Source: Glandiceps talaboti
Taxonomy: Eukaryota > Hemichordata > Enteropneusta > Spengelidae
Direction of reading: 5' to 3'
Assembly (NCBI RefSeq): GCF_964340395.1
Contig: NC_135568.1
Span: 15,650,276 to 15,714,275, forward strand
Length of the DNA stretch: 64,000 nt
Positions 34,193 through 47,693 of this stretch are shown here, piece after piece. Numbering within the stretch: the stretch's first letter is position 1; each line of letters starts with the position of its first letter. The position numbers and the translations under genes are program-made. A model generated the notes under the pieces. It worked only from the letters and a program-made list of their open reading frames with translations, searched no databases and was not told the DNA's origin.

Positions 34193-35216
34193 GTAACTTT
34201 TACATCTCTTCAGTTTTTACTGTTGTTTCCAACAGATATCAACGAGTGTTCAACAAATAACGGTGGGTGTCTGCAGTCTTGTACCAACACTGTTGGTAGT
34301 TTCCGCTGTTCATGTAGGAGTGGATACAGTCTGCAGAGTAATAGGCTGTCATGCACAGGTAAATCATGTCTCTCAGTTGTTTGAATTTGATGTGATCAAC
34401 GATTCCTATAAGTACAGAAGGCAAAATCACCTGTAATACAGTGTAAGCCTAATATGTACTGTGAAAGTATTTCATTCGTATGCGTATATCATCCTGGTAA
34501 CCTGTATTTTACCACAGACAAGTATAGCTTCTTACTTGTCTGTGATTTTACCCATCCTCCAAACAAACGAATACTGAAGGAGGGCATCCAAGTCCGAATT
34601 ATGAAAGCTTGTTTCAAGTGATATCGAATCTAAAGATTTTAGATAATTGTTTTAACCACAGGGGTAAGTAATTTTTTCTTGTATGGATCAATATATAGAT
34701 ATATAAAGGACCCTTGGGGCTACTAGTAATTAATCAATTTTTTTCTTCTCAAAATTTGAAATGAATAACAAATTCAAAACATTTAAAGAGTATATGACAA
34801 ATAACTAGCGCCGGTCTAGGAAAGGGAGACATCAAGCTAAAGGTCCAGTATCAACTCCTCAGTGTGCAAAGTAATACCTTCACATGAAATCCTCACTGCG
34901 CGCTTTACTTGCGACCACTTTACGTCACGTCAAGAGACTGCTAAAGTGGATTCACAAAATACTTATTTACATACGAAGCAGTTAGCACCATTCCAGAATG
35001 TATGAATATTAAAATGTATATTTTCAAAGGTTGAATTCCTACTTGGGCCACCGAATATTTCCCATGGTGGATATCTCTTTTGGTTTTTAGCACAACTGAA
35101 CTGAGGTTGAGTGTGATACAGGTATAGTGAAATGTGTGTGTGTATGTGTGTGTGTGTGTGTGCGTGTGCGTGTGCGTGAGTGTGTGTGCGTGTGCGTGTG
35201 CGTGAGTGTGTGTGTG

Positions 35217-35279
<63 letters not shown>

Positions 35280-37091
35280 CAAAAACTGCCTTTGTATTTG
35301 ATGGGGACATTACTTAGGGCGTGGAGGCGGAAAATGATCTCATCAGGGATGTGAGTTTTGGGGCAAACAATGTTCTTTTTGGTCAAAAAATTTAAACTCC
35401 AAAACTACTGCGCAAATTAACCTGAAATTTGGGGTGTGCAGATTAAGAATTTTTCATGACATGATGATTCCATCAATGATATGCAAATTATGTATAAAAA
35501 TGTGTCTTTTGGGTCAAAAATCTATAATTCCAAAACTACTGAGCAGATTGGGCTGAAATTTAATTGGGATGCTTATGGAGATGTTAATAAAGGTGTATTC
35601 ACAATATGATAATCCCATCAGCAAATTAGGTCTAAAATCTCAATTTTGGTCTAAAACTTACATCTTGAAAGATTACAAAGATAACAACAGGGATAGGTAG
35701 GCAAGTGAATAAAGAATACAAAATGTATGAAATATGCCTAGCAACAAGATCACTTTTCCTTTGCCTGTACGCTACCACTGTTAGTTATTACTTTTCTTGG
35801 AGGAGTGGTGAATATTAAATAATAATCGACATGAATCTATTCATCCGTTTTACATTGAACAGATATCGATGAGTGTGCAAACAATAATGGTGAATGTTCC
35901 CAGATTTGTACCAACATCCCTGGTAGTTATCGATGTTCTTGTAGGAGTGGGTACAGTTTGGACAGTAATGGTCTTTCATGCTCTGGTAAGTAATACGCTT
36001 TTGCTTTTTATCAAAAGCTGCCAAATGAATTGACTTTAGAATTGATTTCAGGTTTTTGTTTCATTACTTGCCTATTTAAAACATTGAGTAAGGAACTGAA
36101 GTTGCCGATTGAAAACCCCTATTTTCATTTGTTAACAAACTTTTCTTTGATTCCCAAACGGAAGGTATGCAACTGACATCTTACATTCTTCATCGTTTAT
36201 ACCATCACAGACATCAACGAGTGTGAAATAAATAACGGTGGATGTGCCCAAATATGCATCAACACTGATGGTAGTTACCACTGTTTGTGTACGAGTAGGT
36301 ATAGCCTGTACAGTAATGGACATTCATGCATAGGTAAATTATATCGTCACCTATACTTTTTGAGATATATTTAATCGGTATTTAAGATATATATGGTTGT
36401 GGGTGTAATGCATGCAGAACGGCAAACAGAGAGACAGATAAACAGACAGGTATTGATGCCTCTTGTAAAACAGATATGTAAAAATACATGAACGTATCTA
36501 ATACTTAGCATTTGACTTCAAAGCTTCACAGTGACTGTTTACTTTCTTTGGCTGATGTATTCTCATTATCTCTGAATTGTTCCAATTTTAATTTTTTTTT
36601 TACAGCTACCGATACCAACCCATGTCCAGATAAAGAAGCTGGATGTAGAACGTGTAAGAGAAATGGCGGTACTTTCAGCTGTTCATGTAGCCTTTTAGCC
36701 AATACCGCTGAGTAAGTAACGTAATTTTTCACATTTTTCAACTATTTCAAAATGCAGTGATTTTGAGTACAAAACCGATGGTGATTCCACCACTTTGTTC
36801 AACGTTTCGTGAATTATTCAATCATCTTAAACACCATACTTGATTTACAAGTAGTTATTTACAACTAGCTATTTACCCATTGGTCTCAAGGGTTGGTACT
36901 CATCGAATCGAAATGTTTTTGCTGTTAGAATTTTAAGGTATGTAATGTATGTATATATCACTTACCCATTGTTATATTTTAGTAATGCCAAGACCAACGA
37001 CACCGAATCAACTCGTATTTTAGATAGCAATGAGCCCAAACCACCAACTGTTTCGGGGATCACGGATGGCAACGAAGAATTTAACGAGTAA
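32334..37091 (+). CDS. Secreted four-cbEGF protein, tandem paralogue 1
   Basis: Seven coding exons: 32334-32505, 33947-34066, 34236-34358, 35863-35985, 36211-36333, 36606-36711, 36983-37091 (stop TAA 37089-37091). All have GT-AG borders; the first five introns are phase 1, the last phase 2. Product 291 aa. Residues 1-22 are a signal peptide. Residues 23-57 form an atypical EGF-like module ([17 protein letters not shown]). Residues 58-97, 98-138, 139-179 and 180-220 are four calcium-binding EGF domains, each on one exon, with D-(I/V)-(N/D)-E-C and the Asn-hydroxylation pattern C-x-N-x4-(F/Y)-x-C-x-C. Residues 227-248 are a five-cysteine half EGF. The rest is a polar acidic tail with one NDT glycosylation site. 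Mature cysteines number 35, an odd count. The start is the first ATG after the 5' UTR acceptor. Such proteins act outside the cell in matrix or adhesion; the exact role is unknown. Its paralogue lies 13 kb downstream on the same strand. Confidence 0.9.
32592..32641. repeat. (CAAA)n microsatellite in intron 1 of gene 1
   Basis: About twelve CAAA repeats. The paralogue's intron 1 has a CAAA/CGAA tract at a similar place. Confidence 0.95.
32829..33553. repeat. 725-bp (ACAGT/ACAGG)n pentanucleotide array
   Basis: About 145 ACAGT units with frequent ACAGG, ACAAT and GCAGT variants fill the middle of intron 1. Long open frames of 230-280 codons on both strands are artefacts: a pentamer with no stop in any frame reads open throughout. 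Confidence 0.98.
33769..33817. repeat. (CTACA)n pentanucleotide run in intron 1
   Basis: About nine CTACA units about 130 bp before exon 2. The paralogue has the same motif at the same relative place, expanded to about 330 bp (45669-45998). Confidence 0.95.
34073..34192. repeat. (GACA)n and (CATA)n in intron 2 of gene 1
   Basis: GACA repeats at 34073-34124 and CATA repeats at 34151-34190, within a 169-bp intron. Intron 2 of the paralogue also holds CATA repeats. Confidence 0.95.
35128..35280. repeat. (GT)n with GCGT interruptions, intron 3 of gene 1
   Basis: About 150 bp of GT repeats with regularly spaced GC changes. Confidence 0.97.
35385..35640. repeat. Degenerate tandem repeat, intron 3 of gene 1
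   Basis: Two units of about 130 bp share CCAAAACTACTG.GCA.ATT, CTGAAATTT, and TGATGATTCCATCA / TGATAATCCCATCA. Placed just after a GT microsatellite, it resembles in style the degenerate repeat after the TGTA/TG tract in intron 4 of gene 2. Confidence 0.6.
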
Positions 37092-37685
37092 TTAGGTATA
37101 CACAAGTACAATATATGCACTTTCCACAGTATGATTCTCATTTCGTCTCCGGTTTGAAATGAATTCGAACGTTTTTACACCTCGAGTCTTAATTTTCCAT
37201 AACTTACAATGAATCTGACATAAATGGTTAGCTGTAGCCGTGTTTATCTATTAAATGTGAGTAAAATGGTACTTTATGATAATTCTTAAGACTAACTATC
37301 AAAAATGTGCATTGACTTTCGGAGGTATAGAGCCACCTTCAACACACGCGAATGGAAGAAATGAGAGTGAGACCTAACACAAAGGGAAAATGTGAAATGA
37401 ACTGATGGTTGTAAACATGTGATAATGTTCTTATCAAAACAAGAGTTGAAAGTAAATGAATGTAGAAATGGAAATTAAAGGAGAGTACAGTCTTTTCAGA
37501 ACATGAGATTATGAGATAGATATCCAATATTCACGTAATTACTGAATTGATCGCGTAAGAAAATAATACAGTACAAACGTTTCAAAGATGGAGATGAGCG
37601 TAAGTAGAGATGTGGCATGTGTCATCGTTTACCAATAACTAGGAATACAAAATAAATAAATACAACTATGTATGTATACTATGTA

Positions 37686-37756
37686 TATTGTGTATGTGTG
37701 TATGTATGTATGTATGTATGTATGTGTACGTACGTACGTGTACGTCTGTCTATCTA

Positions 37757-37823
<67 letters not shown>

Positions 37824-37873
37824 GCCTGCACGCATGCATGTATATATATGTATATATGTATATATATATAGGC

Positions 37874-37931
<58 letters not shown>
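37686..37931. repeat. (GTAT)n-(GTCT)n-(AT)n in the 3' UTR intron
   Basis: GTAT repeats at 37696-37724, GTCT repeats at 37753-37824, then AT repeats at about 37878-37931, close to the acceptor at 37957. Confidence 0.95.
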
Positions 37932-37934
<3 letters not shown>

Positions 37935-37957
37935 ATATGATGTTGTCTATTCCACAG

Positions 37958-38165
37958 ATTCCTGCTCTTTCAATCGGTGATGCTTGAGAAATTCAATATG
38001 CTATGGTTAAACTTCAACAATTTACAGACAACCATCAGAAAACCATACCATGCGCAACATGAAAAGAAAGACTGATAAAAGACTGTTTAAAGTACCGTGT
38101 ATGACTCTATTCATCATACTTTGTGGTTACTAATGTCAATAAAGCATTTATCAAACTGCAACACT
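37958..38165 (+). terminator. 3' UTR exon and poly(A) signal of gene 1
   Basis: The acceptor CTATTCCACAG ends at 37957. The exon ends about 20 bases after a canonical AATAAA at 38138-38143. The matching donor TTAGGTATAC (GT at 37096) lies four bases after the stop codon. The phrase GTTAAACTTCAACAATTTAC and CATCAGAAAACCATACCA match the proposed last exon of the paralogue near 50515-50545, which supports it. Confidence 0.65.
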
Positions 38166-38250
38166 ATTACTTTTATCGAGTGTTTAATTTATGATGCTTG
38201 ATTTCGTGTGAGTCTCTCTCCACATGCCTGTTAATACCTCTCCGCCCCCG

Positions 38251-38368
<118 letters not shown>

Positions 38369-38369
38369 C

Positions 38370-39887
<1,518 letters not shown>

Positions 39888-40074
39888 CTCGGGTAGAAAA
39901 TAATGTTTGCTCGACTATATGTAATGAAAGCACGATTTACTACTAACATAACAATAACATAACATGAGAAGTAAGATTTTAAAAAGTCACAATACTAGTA
40001 CGCCCTATGTGTGATGAGATTACTCACTATAAGAGAGATATCAAAGCATGTTTACCACCTGCCTTATAATTAGG

Positions 40075-40500
40075 GGCCTGGCATTTTTAAAAGGCCGGGG
40101 GCAGTATTTTTGGTGAGGGTGTCATTTTGAAAAATACCACTTGAAGTGGGGGTGGGGGTCAATTGGAAAATAACAAAATAATTGTCATTTTGGTACCGTG
40201 AAATGGCTCATAAACACCTGTGATTTGTCAAAATTTTCTATGGCGGGAGGGGGATACCCCTCCCATACCCTCCCCCACTACGTTTTTCACATATATATTT
40301 ACCATGTGCACCATTTCTTATATACGATATTCAAACATTTAGTATTGGACCGAAAGGAGGGGCTATGAAAATTCTTGGCTTCATTTCGGGGGGGGGGGGG
40401 GCATGACATTTTTGAGAGCGCCAAGGAGGGGCTGCGAAAATGTTTTTGACCAAAATAATTTCTCCCCAGGCCCCCCTGCCGTTAATTCTGATAGCTTTGG
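40075..40500. repeat. G/C-run-rich interspersed repeat
   Basis: Runs such as GTGGGGGTGGGGG, GGGAGGGGGATACCCCTCCC and a 12-base poly-G at about 40388 are interleaved with GGAGGGGCTATGAAAATTC and GGAGGGGCTGCGAAAATG. The last two form a direct repeat about 65 bp apart. It is non-coding and resembles other poly-C/poly-G patches here. Confidence 0.45.
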
Positions 40501-40929
40501 CTCGCTTCCGGGAAAAAAACCCTGCAATCCCATCTGTCGATGCAAACAACACTTTTCAGTCATTATCCAGAAATTCTCAGAATCCAACATCCTTCACTCA
40601 TGTCATATTTATATTTTGTATAATTTATGTAGTCTTCAGTGTGTTCAAGAATTCAGTAAATTAGGTTTTTTAGAGACCGAAGGTTACTAATGAGTTTCAA
40701 TTTAATTTCCAGCGTGCATGCAAATACTCAGCATGCTAGCAGTACCAGATGAAACCTTTGGATTAATCAAATAAGTCGTAAATCAAATTGCTAGTAATTG
40801 CGTTTATTGCTGATGTGGGTAAATCTTTTACTCGTTGGACTAATTCCTACAACAAAGGCAGGAGTGCTATGAAACTAACAACGTTATTACATGAAGTGTG
40901 TAGCACGTCCTGGCGACGGTATACATTAC

Positions 40930-41435
40930 AATACAACAATGTTCGACCAAGCTCTTAGCCTGTCTCAAGCCGTGCTACAATTAATTACCTACCAACATCA
41001 AGTTTCTGTATTGATCACAGTGTAATCTTTCACCCTTATGTTTAATTAGTGTACATTTCACCAGTGGTATTTTAAGTAGAGTCTTCAGGATAGGGACACT
41101 ATATGGGATATCTAATCTGGTATAATAAACAAAGTTGTAAAGTTAACGTTGTATTGTGCCCTAGTTGCTAATTTAACATCACAAATTGGAGTTGTTTGTT
41201 TACCCTCTGAGTGAAATGGGCGCGTGTATGTGTGTCAAATTATCTGTGTAGTGACTAGCCAGCATTGGTCTTATCATCTATATCAACATTTCATTTTGTT
41301 TACATTAAACATCAGGGAGTGAAAGATTACACTGTGATCAATAGAGAAACTTGCTGCTAGTAGGTATTTTCAGTACAGCTTGAGACAGGCTAAGAGGTAC
41401 AGTTGGTCGAACATTGTTGTAGATGGTTTCAATAA
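40930..41435. repeat. Foldback pair, about 105-bp inverted arms
   Basis: The left arm (about 40930-41035) reads ACAACAATGTTCGACCAAG, CTCTTAGCCTGTCTCAAGCC, AAGTTTCTGTATTGATCACA, GTGTAATCTTTCAC. The right arm (about 41320-41435) is its reverse complement: GTGAAAGATTACACTG, TGATCAATAGAGAAACTTG, GCTTGAGACAGGCTAAGAGG, TTGGTCGAACATTGTTGTAG. The 290-bp loop has no gene. A 64-codon minus-strand frame (41532-41338) crosses one arm and is not recognised. Confidence 0.8.
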
Positions 41436-41439
41436 TAGA

Positions 41440-42255
41440 ACGAATTAAAATGCTTACATATATATTATAGAGTTCGGGAAAGTTTGTGATCAGTCTCATT
41501 GATCTTGATACATCGTTTAATAGCATTTGCAAACTAAGACGAAATATCCTGTATTAGTATTGATGTAAAGTTTGCCTCACCATTTGCAACAACGGTTACA
41601 GACGTTATTAAAGTTAGATAAAATATATATGCATGTATCTCTGAGTAGCAAACAATTAATTCAACAAAATCTTACATTCAGAAAAATACCCTTTACTCTT
41701 GAGTGAAGCGTTACACGAGCTGATGTTTTCAATTTAGGTTCATTTATTCCCAATAATGGTGGATGTTCCCAATTTATATTAAAGCAAAATGCTCTAATAG
41801 TAATAATGAAAAAACTGAGTTTTCCATTCATTGTTCCAATCATTGCATGTATTTTCAAAGTCTTTAAGTAGAGAAACTCATTTAGTTGTTATTGTCAACT
41901 ATATCTCTATAGCTGCCTTCAGTAGTTGTATTCTATCTGTAAAATGGTGGCTCATGTAGTGCTTATGCTCTTGTGTTGGACTGTCATGCGCATGCGTTAC
42001 CGATGTTATTGATTCTGTATGTTTTAAATTTTTCTCAATATTTCACTATTTGATGACAATATTATGGATACATCTAATCAAGGTCATTGTATATGTAATT
42101 TTGATACTATCGTGTTCACTGATTGATTGTAATCGGTCAAGTGGGGTTCGATATCTTATATTTATTTTTTTATATAGTGGCAAGAGGGTGTACTCTGCCT
42201 ACTTTGAGTTTCTGTTCCATGTAACTCTGTACTAACTTCCACTCTTTACAATAGT
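41440..42255. other. Intergenic DNA, nothing recognised
   Basis: No gene is supported between the foldback pair and the retrotransposon relic. Confidence 0.5.
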
Positions 42256-42263
42256 CATGCTAT

Positions 42264-43166
42264 ACAGATTACCTTATACTTCATGAATATCTTGGCGTGT
42301 GTTTAGATCAAAATATGCTTTGGACATCACACATTGAAAAAGTTAGGAAAGCAATTTCTCCAATTATTGCCATAATTTCCAAAATTCGCTATTACGTACC
42401 TAAATCTACTCTTCTTCTGTTGTATAACTCTATGATCTTGCCCCATATCTCATATTGTATAGAGATATGGGGCAATACATACAATACATTTCTCAAGCCT
42501 ATCTTAAACCTTCAAAAGAAAGTTATTCGCTTTATAACTTTTTCAAATATTGATGCTCCCTCCTCCCCTCTTTTTCAGCAACTAGGAATTCTAAATGTCC
42601 ACCAGCAATGCAAATTTAATACTTCTTTATTTATTTTTGATTTGAGGGCCGGTCACCACCAAATATGTATCACACTCGGAATACAGCGAGAGATAACTTT
42701 TACATTCCAAAAGTAAATCTTACTTTGACGCAACACAATTTTCAGTATGCAGCTGCAAAACATTGGAACTCCTTACCTGAAGAATTGAAAAAAATACAAT
42801 CCAGGACTACTTTTAAATCTCAGTTAAAACAGTATTTGTTACAAAATTAATTCAGCTTTTTCTACCTTACATTGCATTTAATGCCAGTTATATATTTTTT
42901 GATGAACGCGTTTTGTTTGTTTTTTGTTTGTTTTTGTTTTAATTTCAAATTTGTTTTTGTTTTTGCTTTGATTATTTTGTTTAATCAATTGTAGTATGGG
43001 CCACAAACTTGACTAGTTTGTTTCAAACTATTTTTGTGGTCCAGCCATAAACTCTGTATTCATCCATCAGTTTATGTGTAATATTTATTCCACTGTCTTT
43101 TTTACTTTTTCTCTTTTGTTATATTGATATGATTTTGAGTTTGTGGCAAATAAAATACTATATAAT
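42264..43166 (+). pseudogene. 5'-truncated non-LTR retrotransposon, RT C-terminal part
   Basis: The frame from 42285 reads EYLGV, then a run typical of the thumb and C-terminal part of LINE reverse transcriptases (LLLLYNSMILPHISYCIEIW, then NLQKKVIRFIT). The catalytic YxDD region is absent, so the copy is truncated at its 5' end. Near 42640-42665 the frame shifts. The second frame starts around YHTRN, a motif common near the end of such proteins, and continues with AAAKHWNSLPEELK to a TAA at 42848-42850. The 3' untranslated part is T-rich and ends near GGCAAATAAAATAC (about 43145-43160). It is of the CR1/Jockey-like kind by motif; the exact clade is not determined. It lies between the EGF paralogues and is dead. 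Confidence 0.85.
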
Positions 43167-43360
43167 TATATCATCATAGAAAGTTAAATGAGAAAAGGTA
43201 TACTTTTCAGCATGCACAGGTATCGCAAGGGGCAAAATACCCTTTAATCATTACAAAATTTGATAAAACTGGTCCAGTGGAAAAATATAGAATACCCCGG
43301 GAAAAGTAACATCTAATAATTTTTTAATGAAATGACGTAATCAAGGGCGGAAATTGGAAG

Positions 43361-43745
43361 TGACACTGCTCTCTTGTATTTTGATTCTAAAAAAGTGTTG
43401 TTTCACATGTTGACATGTTAGCCTCACAAAACATTCTTTTAGTTCTTCAATTTCAAAACTTTCTAGGGCTACGCACCCCCACACTGCTCTCTTGTATTTT
43501 GATTCAAATTTTACCTCGTATCATTACTACCTTGACATGTTAAAATAGCTCCAGAAAGCATTCTTTTAGTCCACAATTTCAAAAGTTTCTAGGGGAACCC
43601 ATTCCCACACTGCTCCCGTGTGTATTGTGATTCAAATTTTACCTCGAGTCATATTGATACAACCTCAACATGTTAAAATAGCACCAGAAAGCATTCTTTG
43701 TCCTTGAATTTAAAAAATCCCAGGGGTGGGGGAACCCCTCCCGTG
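43361..43745. repeat. About 125-bp tandem repeat, three copies
   Basis: CACTGCTCTCTTGTATTTTG starts units near 43363 and 43483, and CACTGCTCCCGTGTGTATTG a third near 43608. Each has a TTGACATGTTA-like phrase (CTCAACATGTTA in the third), GCATTCTTTTAGT or similar, and TTTCTAGGG before the next. Confidence 0.85.
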
Positions 43746-43784
43746 TCCATCCCCTCATGGTTGCCTCAAACTTCTATTCAACAT

Positions 43785-43788
<4 letters not shown>

Positions 43789-43861
<73 letters not shown>

Positions 43862-43871
43862 CAAGAGAGAC

Positions 43872-43926
<55 letters not shown>
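43789..43926. repeat. (GA)n-(GACA)n compound microsatellite
   Basis: GA repeats to about 43868, then GACA repeats to about 43926. This is the same order as at 39569. Confidence 0.97.
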
Positions 43927-43929
43927 CTG

Positions 43930-44525
43930 AGAGAAAAGAGAGAGGGAAAGGGAGACAGAAAGGTGAAAACATCACTTTATTATCACAATGTGCCCTTTTC
44001 TTGCAAATGCGACACTTCAAAGCTATCCATATTTTGTTCGATACTGTTGGTATGTGAAAGGATATCTCTCTTTTTTGGATTTAACCCTCATTCTCCAGAA
44101 TGACACTGCTCCTAGCAAATGTATCAATGTTGGCGTTTTTTACTTCTCTATATATCTTGAAAAATTATGTACACGAAATTCGAACTGATACAGTTACGTG
44201 CCTGATATGCTGATAAAACCTTTTTTCCACATCTTGACTTCAGCTATTGAAACCAATTTACTTCTCAAAGTAATTATTTACCATCCCTGGTGCTTCTAAA
44301 TTCGCTCTTGCCAGTTTTACAGTGCAGCTGATCAAATACATACAACTATTACGATGTATTTTAATTTATTTGTACATGCAATTCAAATTTATGTTTTTCT
44401 AGCATTCCAATTATATGATTTATAAGTAATATCTAGACGGTTTTTAATTGAAAACTCATATAAACTATTTCATATTTTAAAAATGCAGTAAGTCAATAAG
44501 GTAATATTACTTTCTCTGTGTACAC
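43930..44525. other. Intergenic DNA, nothing recognised
   Basis: AT-rich and no gene is supported. Confidence 0.5.
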
Positions 44526-44529
44526 TAGA

Positions 44530-44735
44530 TTAAGATGGAGAAACCATACTGCGTTTATGTCCATGTAAGCATGGGGGTAATTCTTGCTTATGCCAGGCTG
44601 ATTTGGGACGTTTGAAACGATAAAAGTCTGTGGTCGAACTAGTAGTTTGAGAGCACTCTGAGTTTGCGTCACATCTCAATTTGAAAGTAAAATTGACGTT
44701 TCGTTCGACGATTTGCCACATTAGTACCCGATACG
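44530..44735 (+). promoter_or_regulatory. Promoter and 5' UTR exon of EGF gene 2
   Basis: Homologous to 30975-31164. GGAGAAACCATACTGCG lies upstream, a TATA-like GATAAAAG is at 44619-44626, and the exon body carries AGAGCACTCTGAGTTTGCGTC. The donor ATACGGTAAG has its GT at 44736. The exon should join the acceptor ATTTAACAG, which ends about 45225, six bases before the start codon. Sequence outside this block is much less alike, so the block marks conserved promoter and leader. Confidence 0.6.
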
Positions 44736-44739
44736 GTAA

Positions 44740-45220
44740 GTGTCTATCCAATTCTATTATTGCTCACTCAAAAGGTGTTTATCGATACTTGTCCAGTGAA
44801 CTTGTCTAGAGAATGGTGTTGGAGTTTTGTTTTGGGATAGGTTTCTACTCATATACAGATTTTTAGTTGCAACTCGAAGTCTACGTAAATTTAGCAACAC
44901 CAGATGGATAGGAAACCATTGCAAGGAAAACCTCACAGTGAAAGAAGTTGTTTTAGTACTTCCAGACAAATCTTCTCGTACGTTTTAAGGTAATTATAGC
45001 CTTGCTTTGTAATGGTTGATGAAAATCATCAAGAAATATTAACAGAATGTATTGATAATGAAATCGAACTCACACGTAGAACAGAAATACGTAATTTGCA
45101 AAGCATGATGACAACAGTGTATACATATATGATATCGAAACAATATGTGCAAAAATTGAATTGTCATATAACAATATAGGGACCTATAGAATTACAAAAT
45201 AGTTATTATGCTATTGATTT
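44740..45220 (+). other. 5' UTR intron of EGF gene 2
   Basis: About 490 bp, roughly half the length of the matching intron in gene 1. No exon or repeat is recognised. Confidence 0.45.
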
Positions 45221-45230
45221 AACAGGCTAC

Positions 45231-45526
45231 ATGACCATGAAGATCTCGTTCTGGCTATTGTTCTTTTTGCTGTTGTTCTTCGTTGTCTTTGAGGCCGAAT
45301 GTACATGTAATGACAGACGATGTGGTGGCCATGGATCATCCGTGCCCTATTGGTTTGTCTTTAAGTGCAATTGTTATAGAGGATGGAAAGGATCATGCTG
45401 TACATCTGGTAGGCCTAAAACCTACAGTATTTTTTTAAAACCCAAACAAACAAGCAAGCAAACAAACAAACGAACGAACGAACGAATGAACGAACGAACG
45501 AACGAACAAAGAAACAAACAAACAAA

Positions 45527-45585
<59 letters not shown>

Positions 45586-46325
45586 CGAAAACAATGCCAA
45601 ATGCCGTGTTGTTTGGAATTGGGAATAGACTGTACATCTGTAACACTACTCACTTTATTCTAGATGCTTTACACTACACTACACTACACTACACTACACT
45701 ACACTACACTACACTACACTACACCACACTGCTTTAAAACTACACTACACTGCACTACTCTACACTGCACTGCACTACACTACACTATACTACACTACAC
45801 TATACTACACTATACTACACTACATTATACTACATCACACTGCTTTAAAACTACACTACACTGCACTGCACCACTCTACACTGCACTACACTATACTACA
45901 CTACACTACACTACACTACACTACACTACACTGCACTGCACCGCACTGCATTGCACTGTACTGCACTACACTACACTACACTACACTACACTACACTGCT
46001 CGGTGTTCAGTACAGTAAACCTAACACACAGAATCATTCCAACATATGATTCCTTACTTTTCTTCCAGATGTCAATGAATGTGCAAGTTCCAATGGAGGT
46101 TGCGATCATTATTGTACCAATACACGTGGAAGCTACTACTGTCGTTGCAGAAGTGGATACAGACTGTCAAGTAACCGACTTTGCTACGGTAAGCTAAATA
46201 CACAAATAAAGAAAGAAAGAAAGAAACATACATACATACATACATACATACATACACACATACATACATACGCACGCACGCAAGCACATGCATACATACG
46301 TACATACATACATACATACATACAT

Positions 46326-46360
<35 letters not shown>

Positions 46361-46466
46361 TACATACATGCATGCATGCATGCATGCACGCACGCAGTCA
46401 CTCACTCACTCACGCACGCACGCACGCACGCACGCACGCAGTCACTCACTCACTCACGCACGCACG

Positions 46467-46509
<43 letters not shown>

Positions 46510-47111
46510 ATCCATTCATTTACTTTCTGAGTTTTGTAAATGTGTCTTAAAACTCTCTTTCTAAATAGTCTTTCTTTCTACTTTATTTCCATTAGACATA
46601 AACGAGTGTTCAAGCAATGATGGTGGATGTTCCCAAATTTGTACCAACACTGTTGGCAGTTACCGCTGTTCGTGTAGGAGTGGATATAAGTCGTCCAACA
46701 ATGGACGTTCATGCACAGGTAAATCATATCTGCCCTTGATTGTATCATGTTTGAATGTGATGAAATCACTGACTTTTACAGTAACGATTGAATCCTTTCA
46801 ACGGTTTGTGTCGAAATCCCATTTAATCAGGTTCCTGTAAGAACTGAATATGTTGAAGCTTATAAACAAGGCTGCATTGGGGACGCTATTCAAGCGCAAT
46901 GATAGTCTTACGTGTACCAATCAAGACACATGAATTTCCCCTGTTATACGTATGTCAATTAATGACTTCAAACAAAGTCCTCTTTCGATAGATTTCGTGT
47001 CACCTTTTCCGAGCATTGATCCACTCAATAAAATAGATACAAGGAAAAACATGCAGGCATGGCAGGTAGGCAGGCAGGCAGGCAGACAGGCAGGTAAGCA
47101 GACAGACAGGC

Positions 47112-47170
<59 letters not shown>

Positions 47171-47662
47171 AAAAGTAGCAAACTGATGACCATGAAAATT
47201 CGAATACTAAAGATAGAATATTACTGGAACCTTCAATTCAGTCCGCACACGACTTTCGTATTTCACTTGTTGCCACCAGACATCAACGAGTGTTCAAGCA
47301 GCATTAAGGGAGGGTGTGCCCATACATGTACCAATACTGATGGTAGTTACCAATGTTCTTGTGACACTGGATACAGTCTTGCCAGTAACGGACGTTCATG
47401 CTCAGGTCAGTAATATCTAGATTTCTGTATATTCACTGTGAGCTGTGTTGAACAATTAGAATACTTTGATATCTTGGAGCTTGTTTTACGTCGAAAGTTG
47501 GTCCAATCACAACACAAAATTCCCCTCAAATTAAATTTCTACAACCGTAATGTATGTATGTATGTATGTATGTATGTATGTATGTATGTATGTATGTATG
47601 TATGTATGTATGTATGTATGTATGTATGTATGTATGTGTGTGTGTGTGTGTATGTGTGTGTG

Positions 47663-47693
<31 letters not shown>

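Noticed and set aside
45664-46197. 177-codon frame running through the CACTA array into EGF exon 2
   Set aside because: The exon is used in another frame (DVNEC...), and the rest is pentanucleotide repeat.
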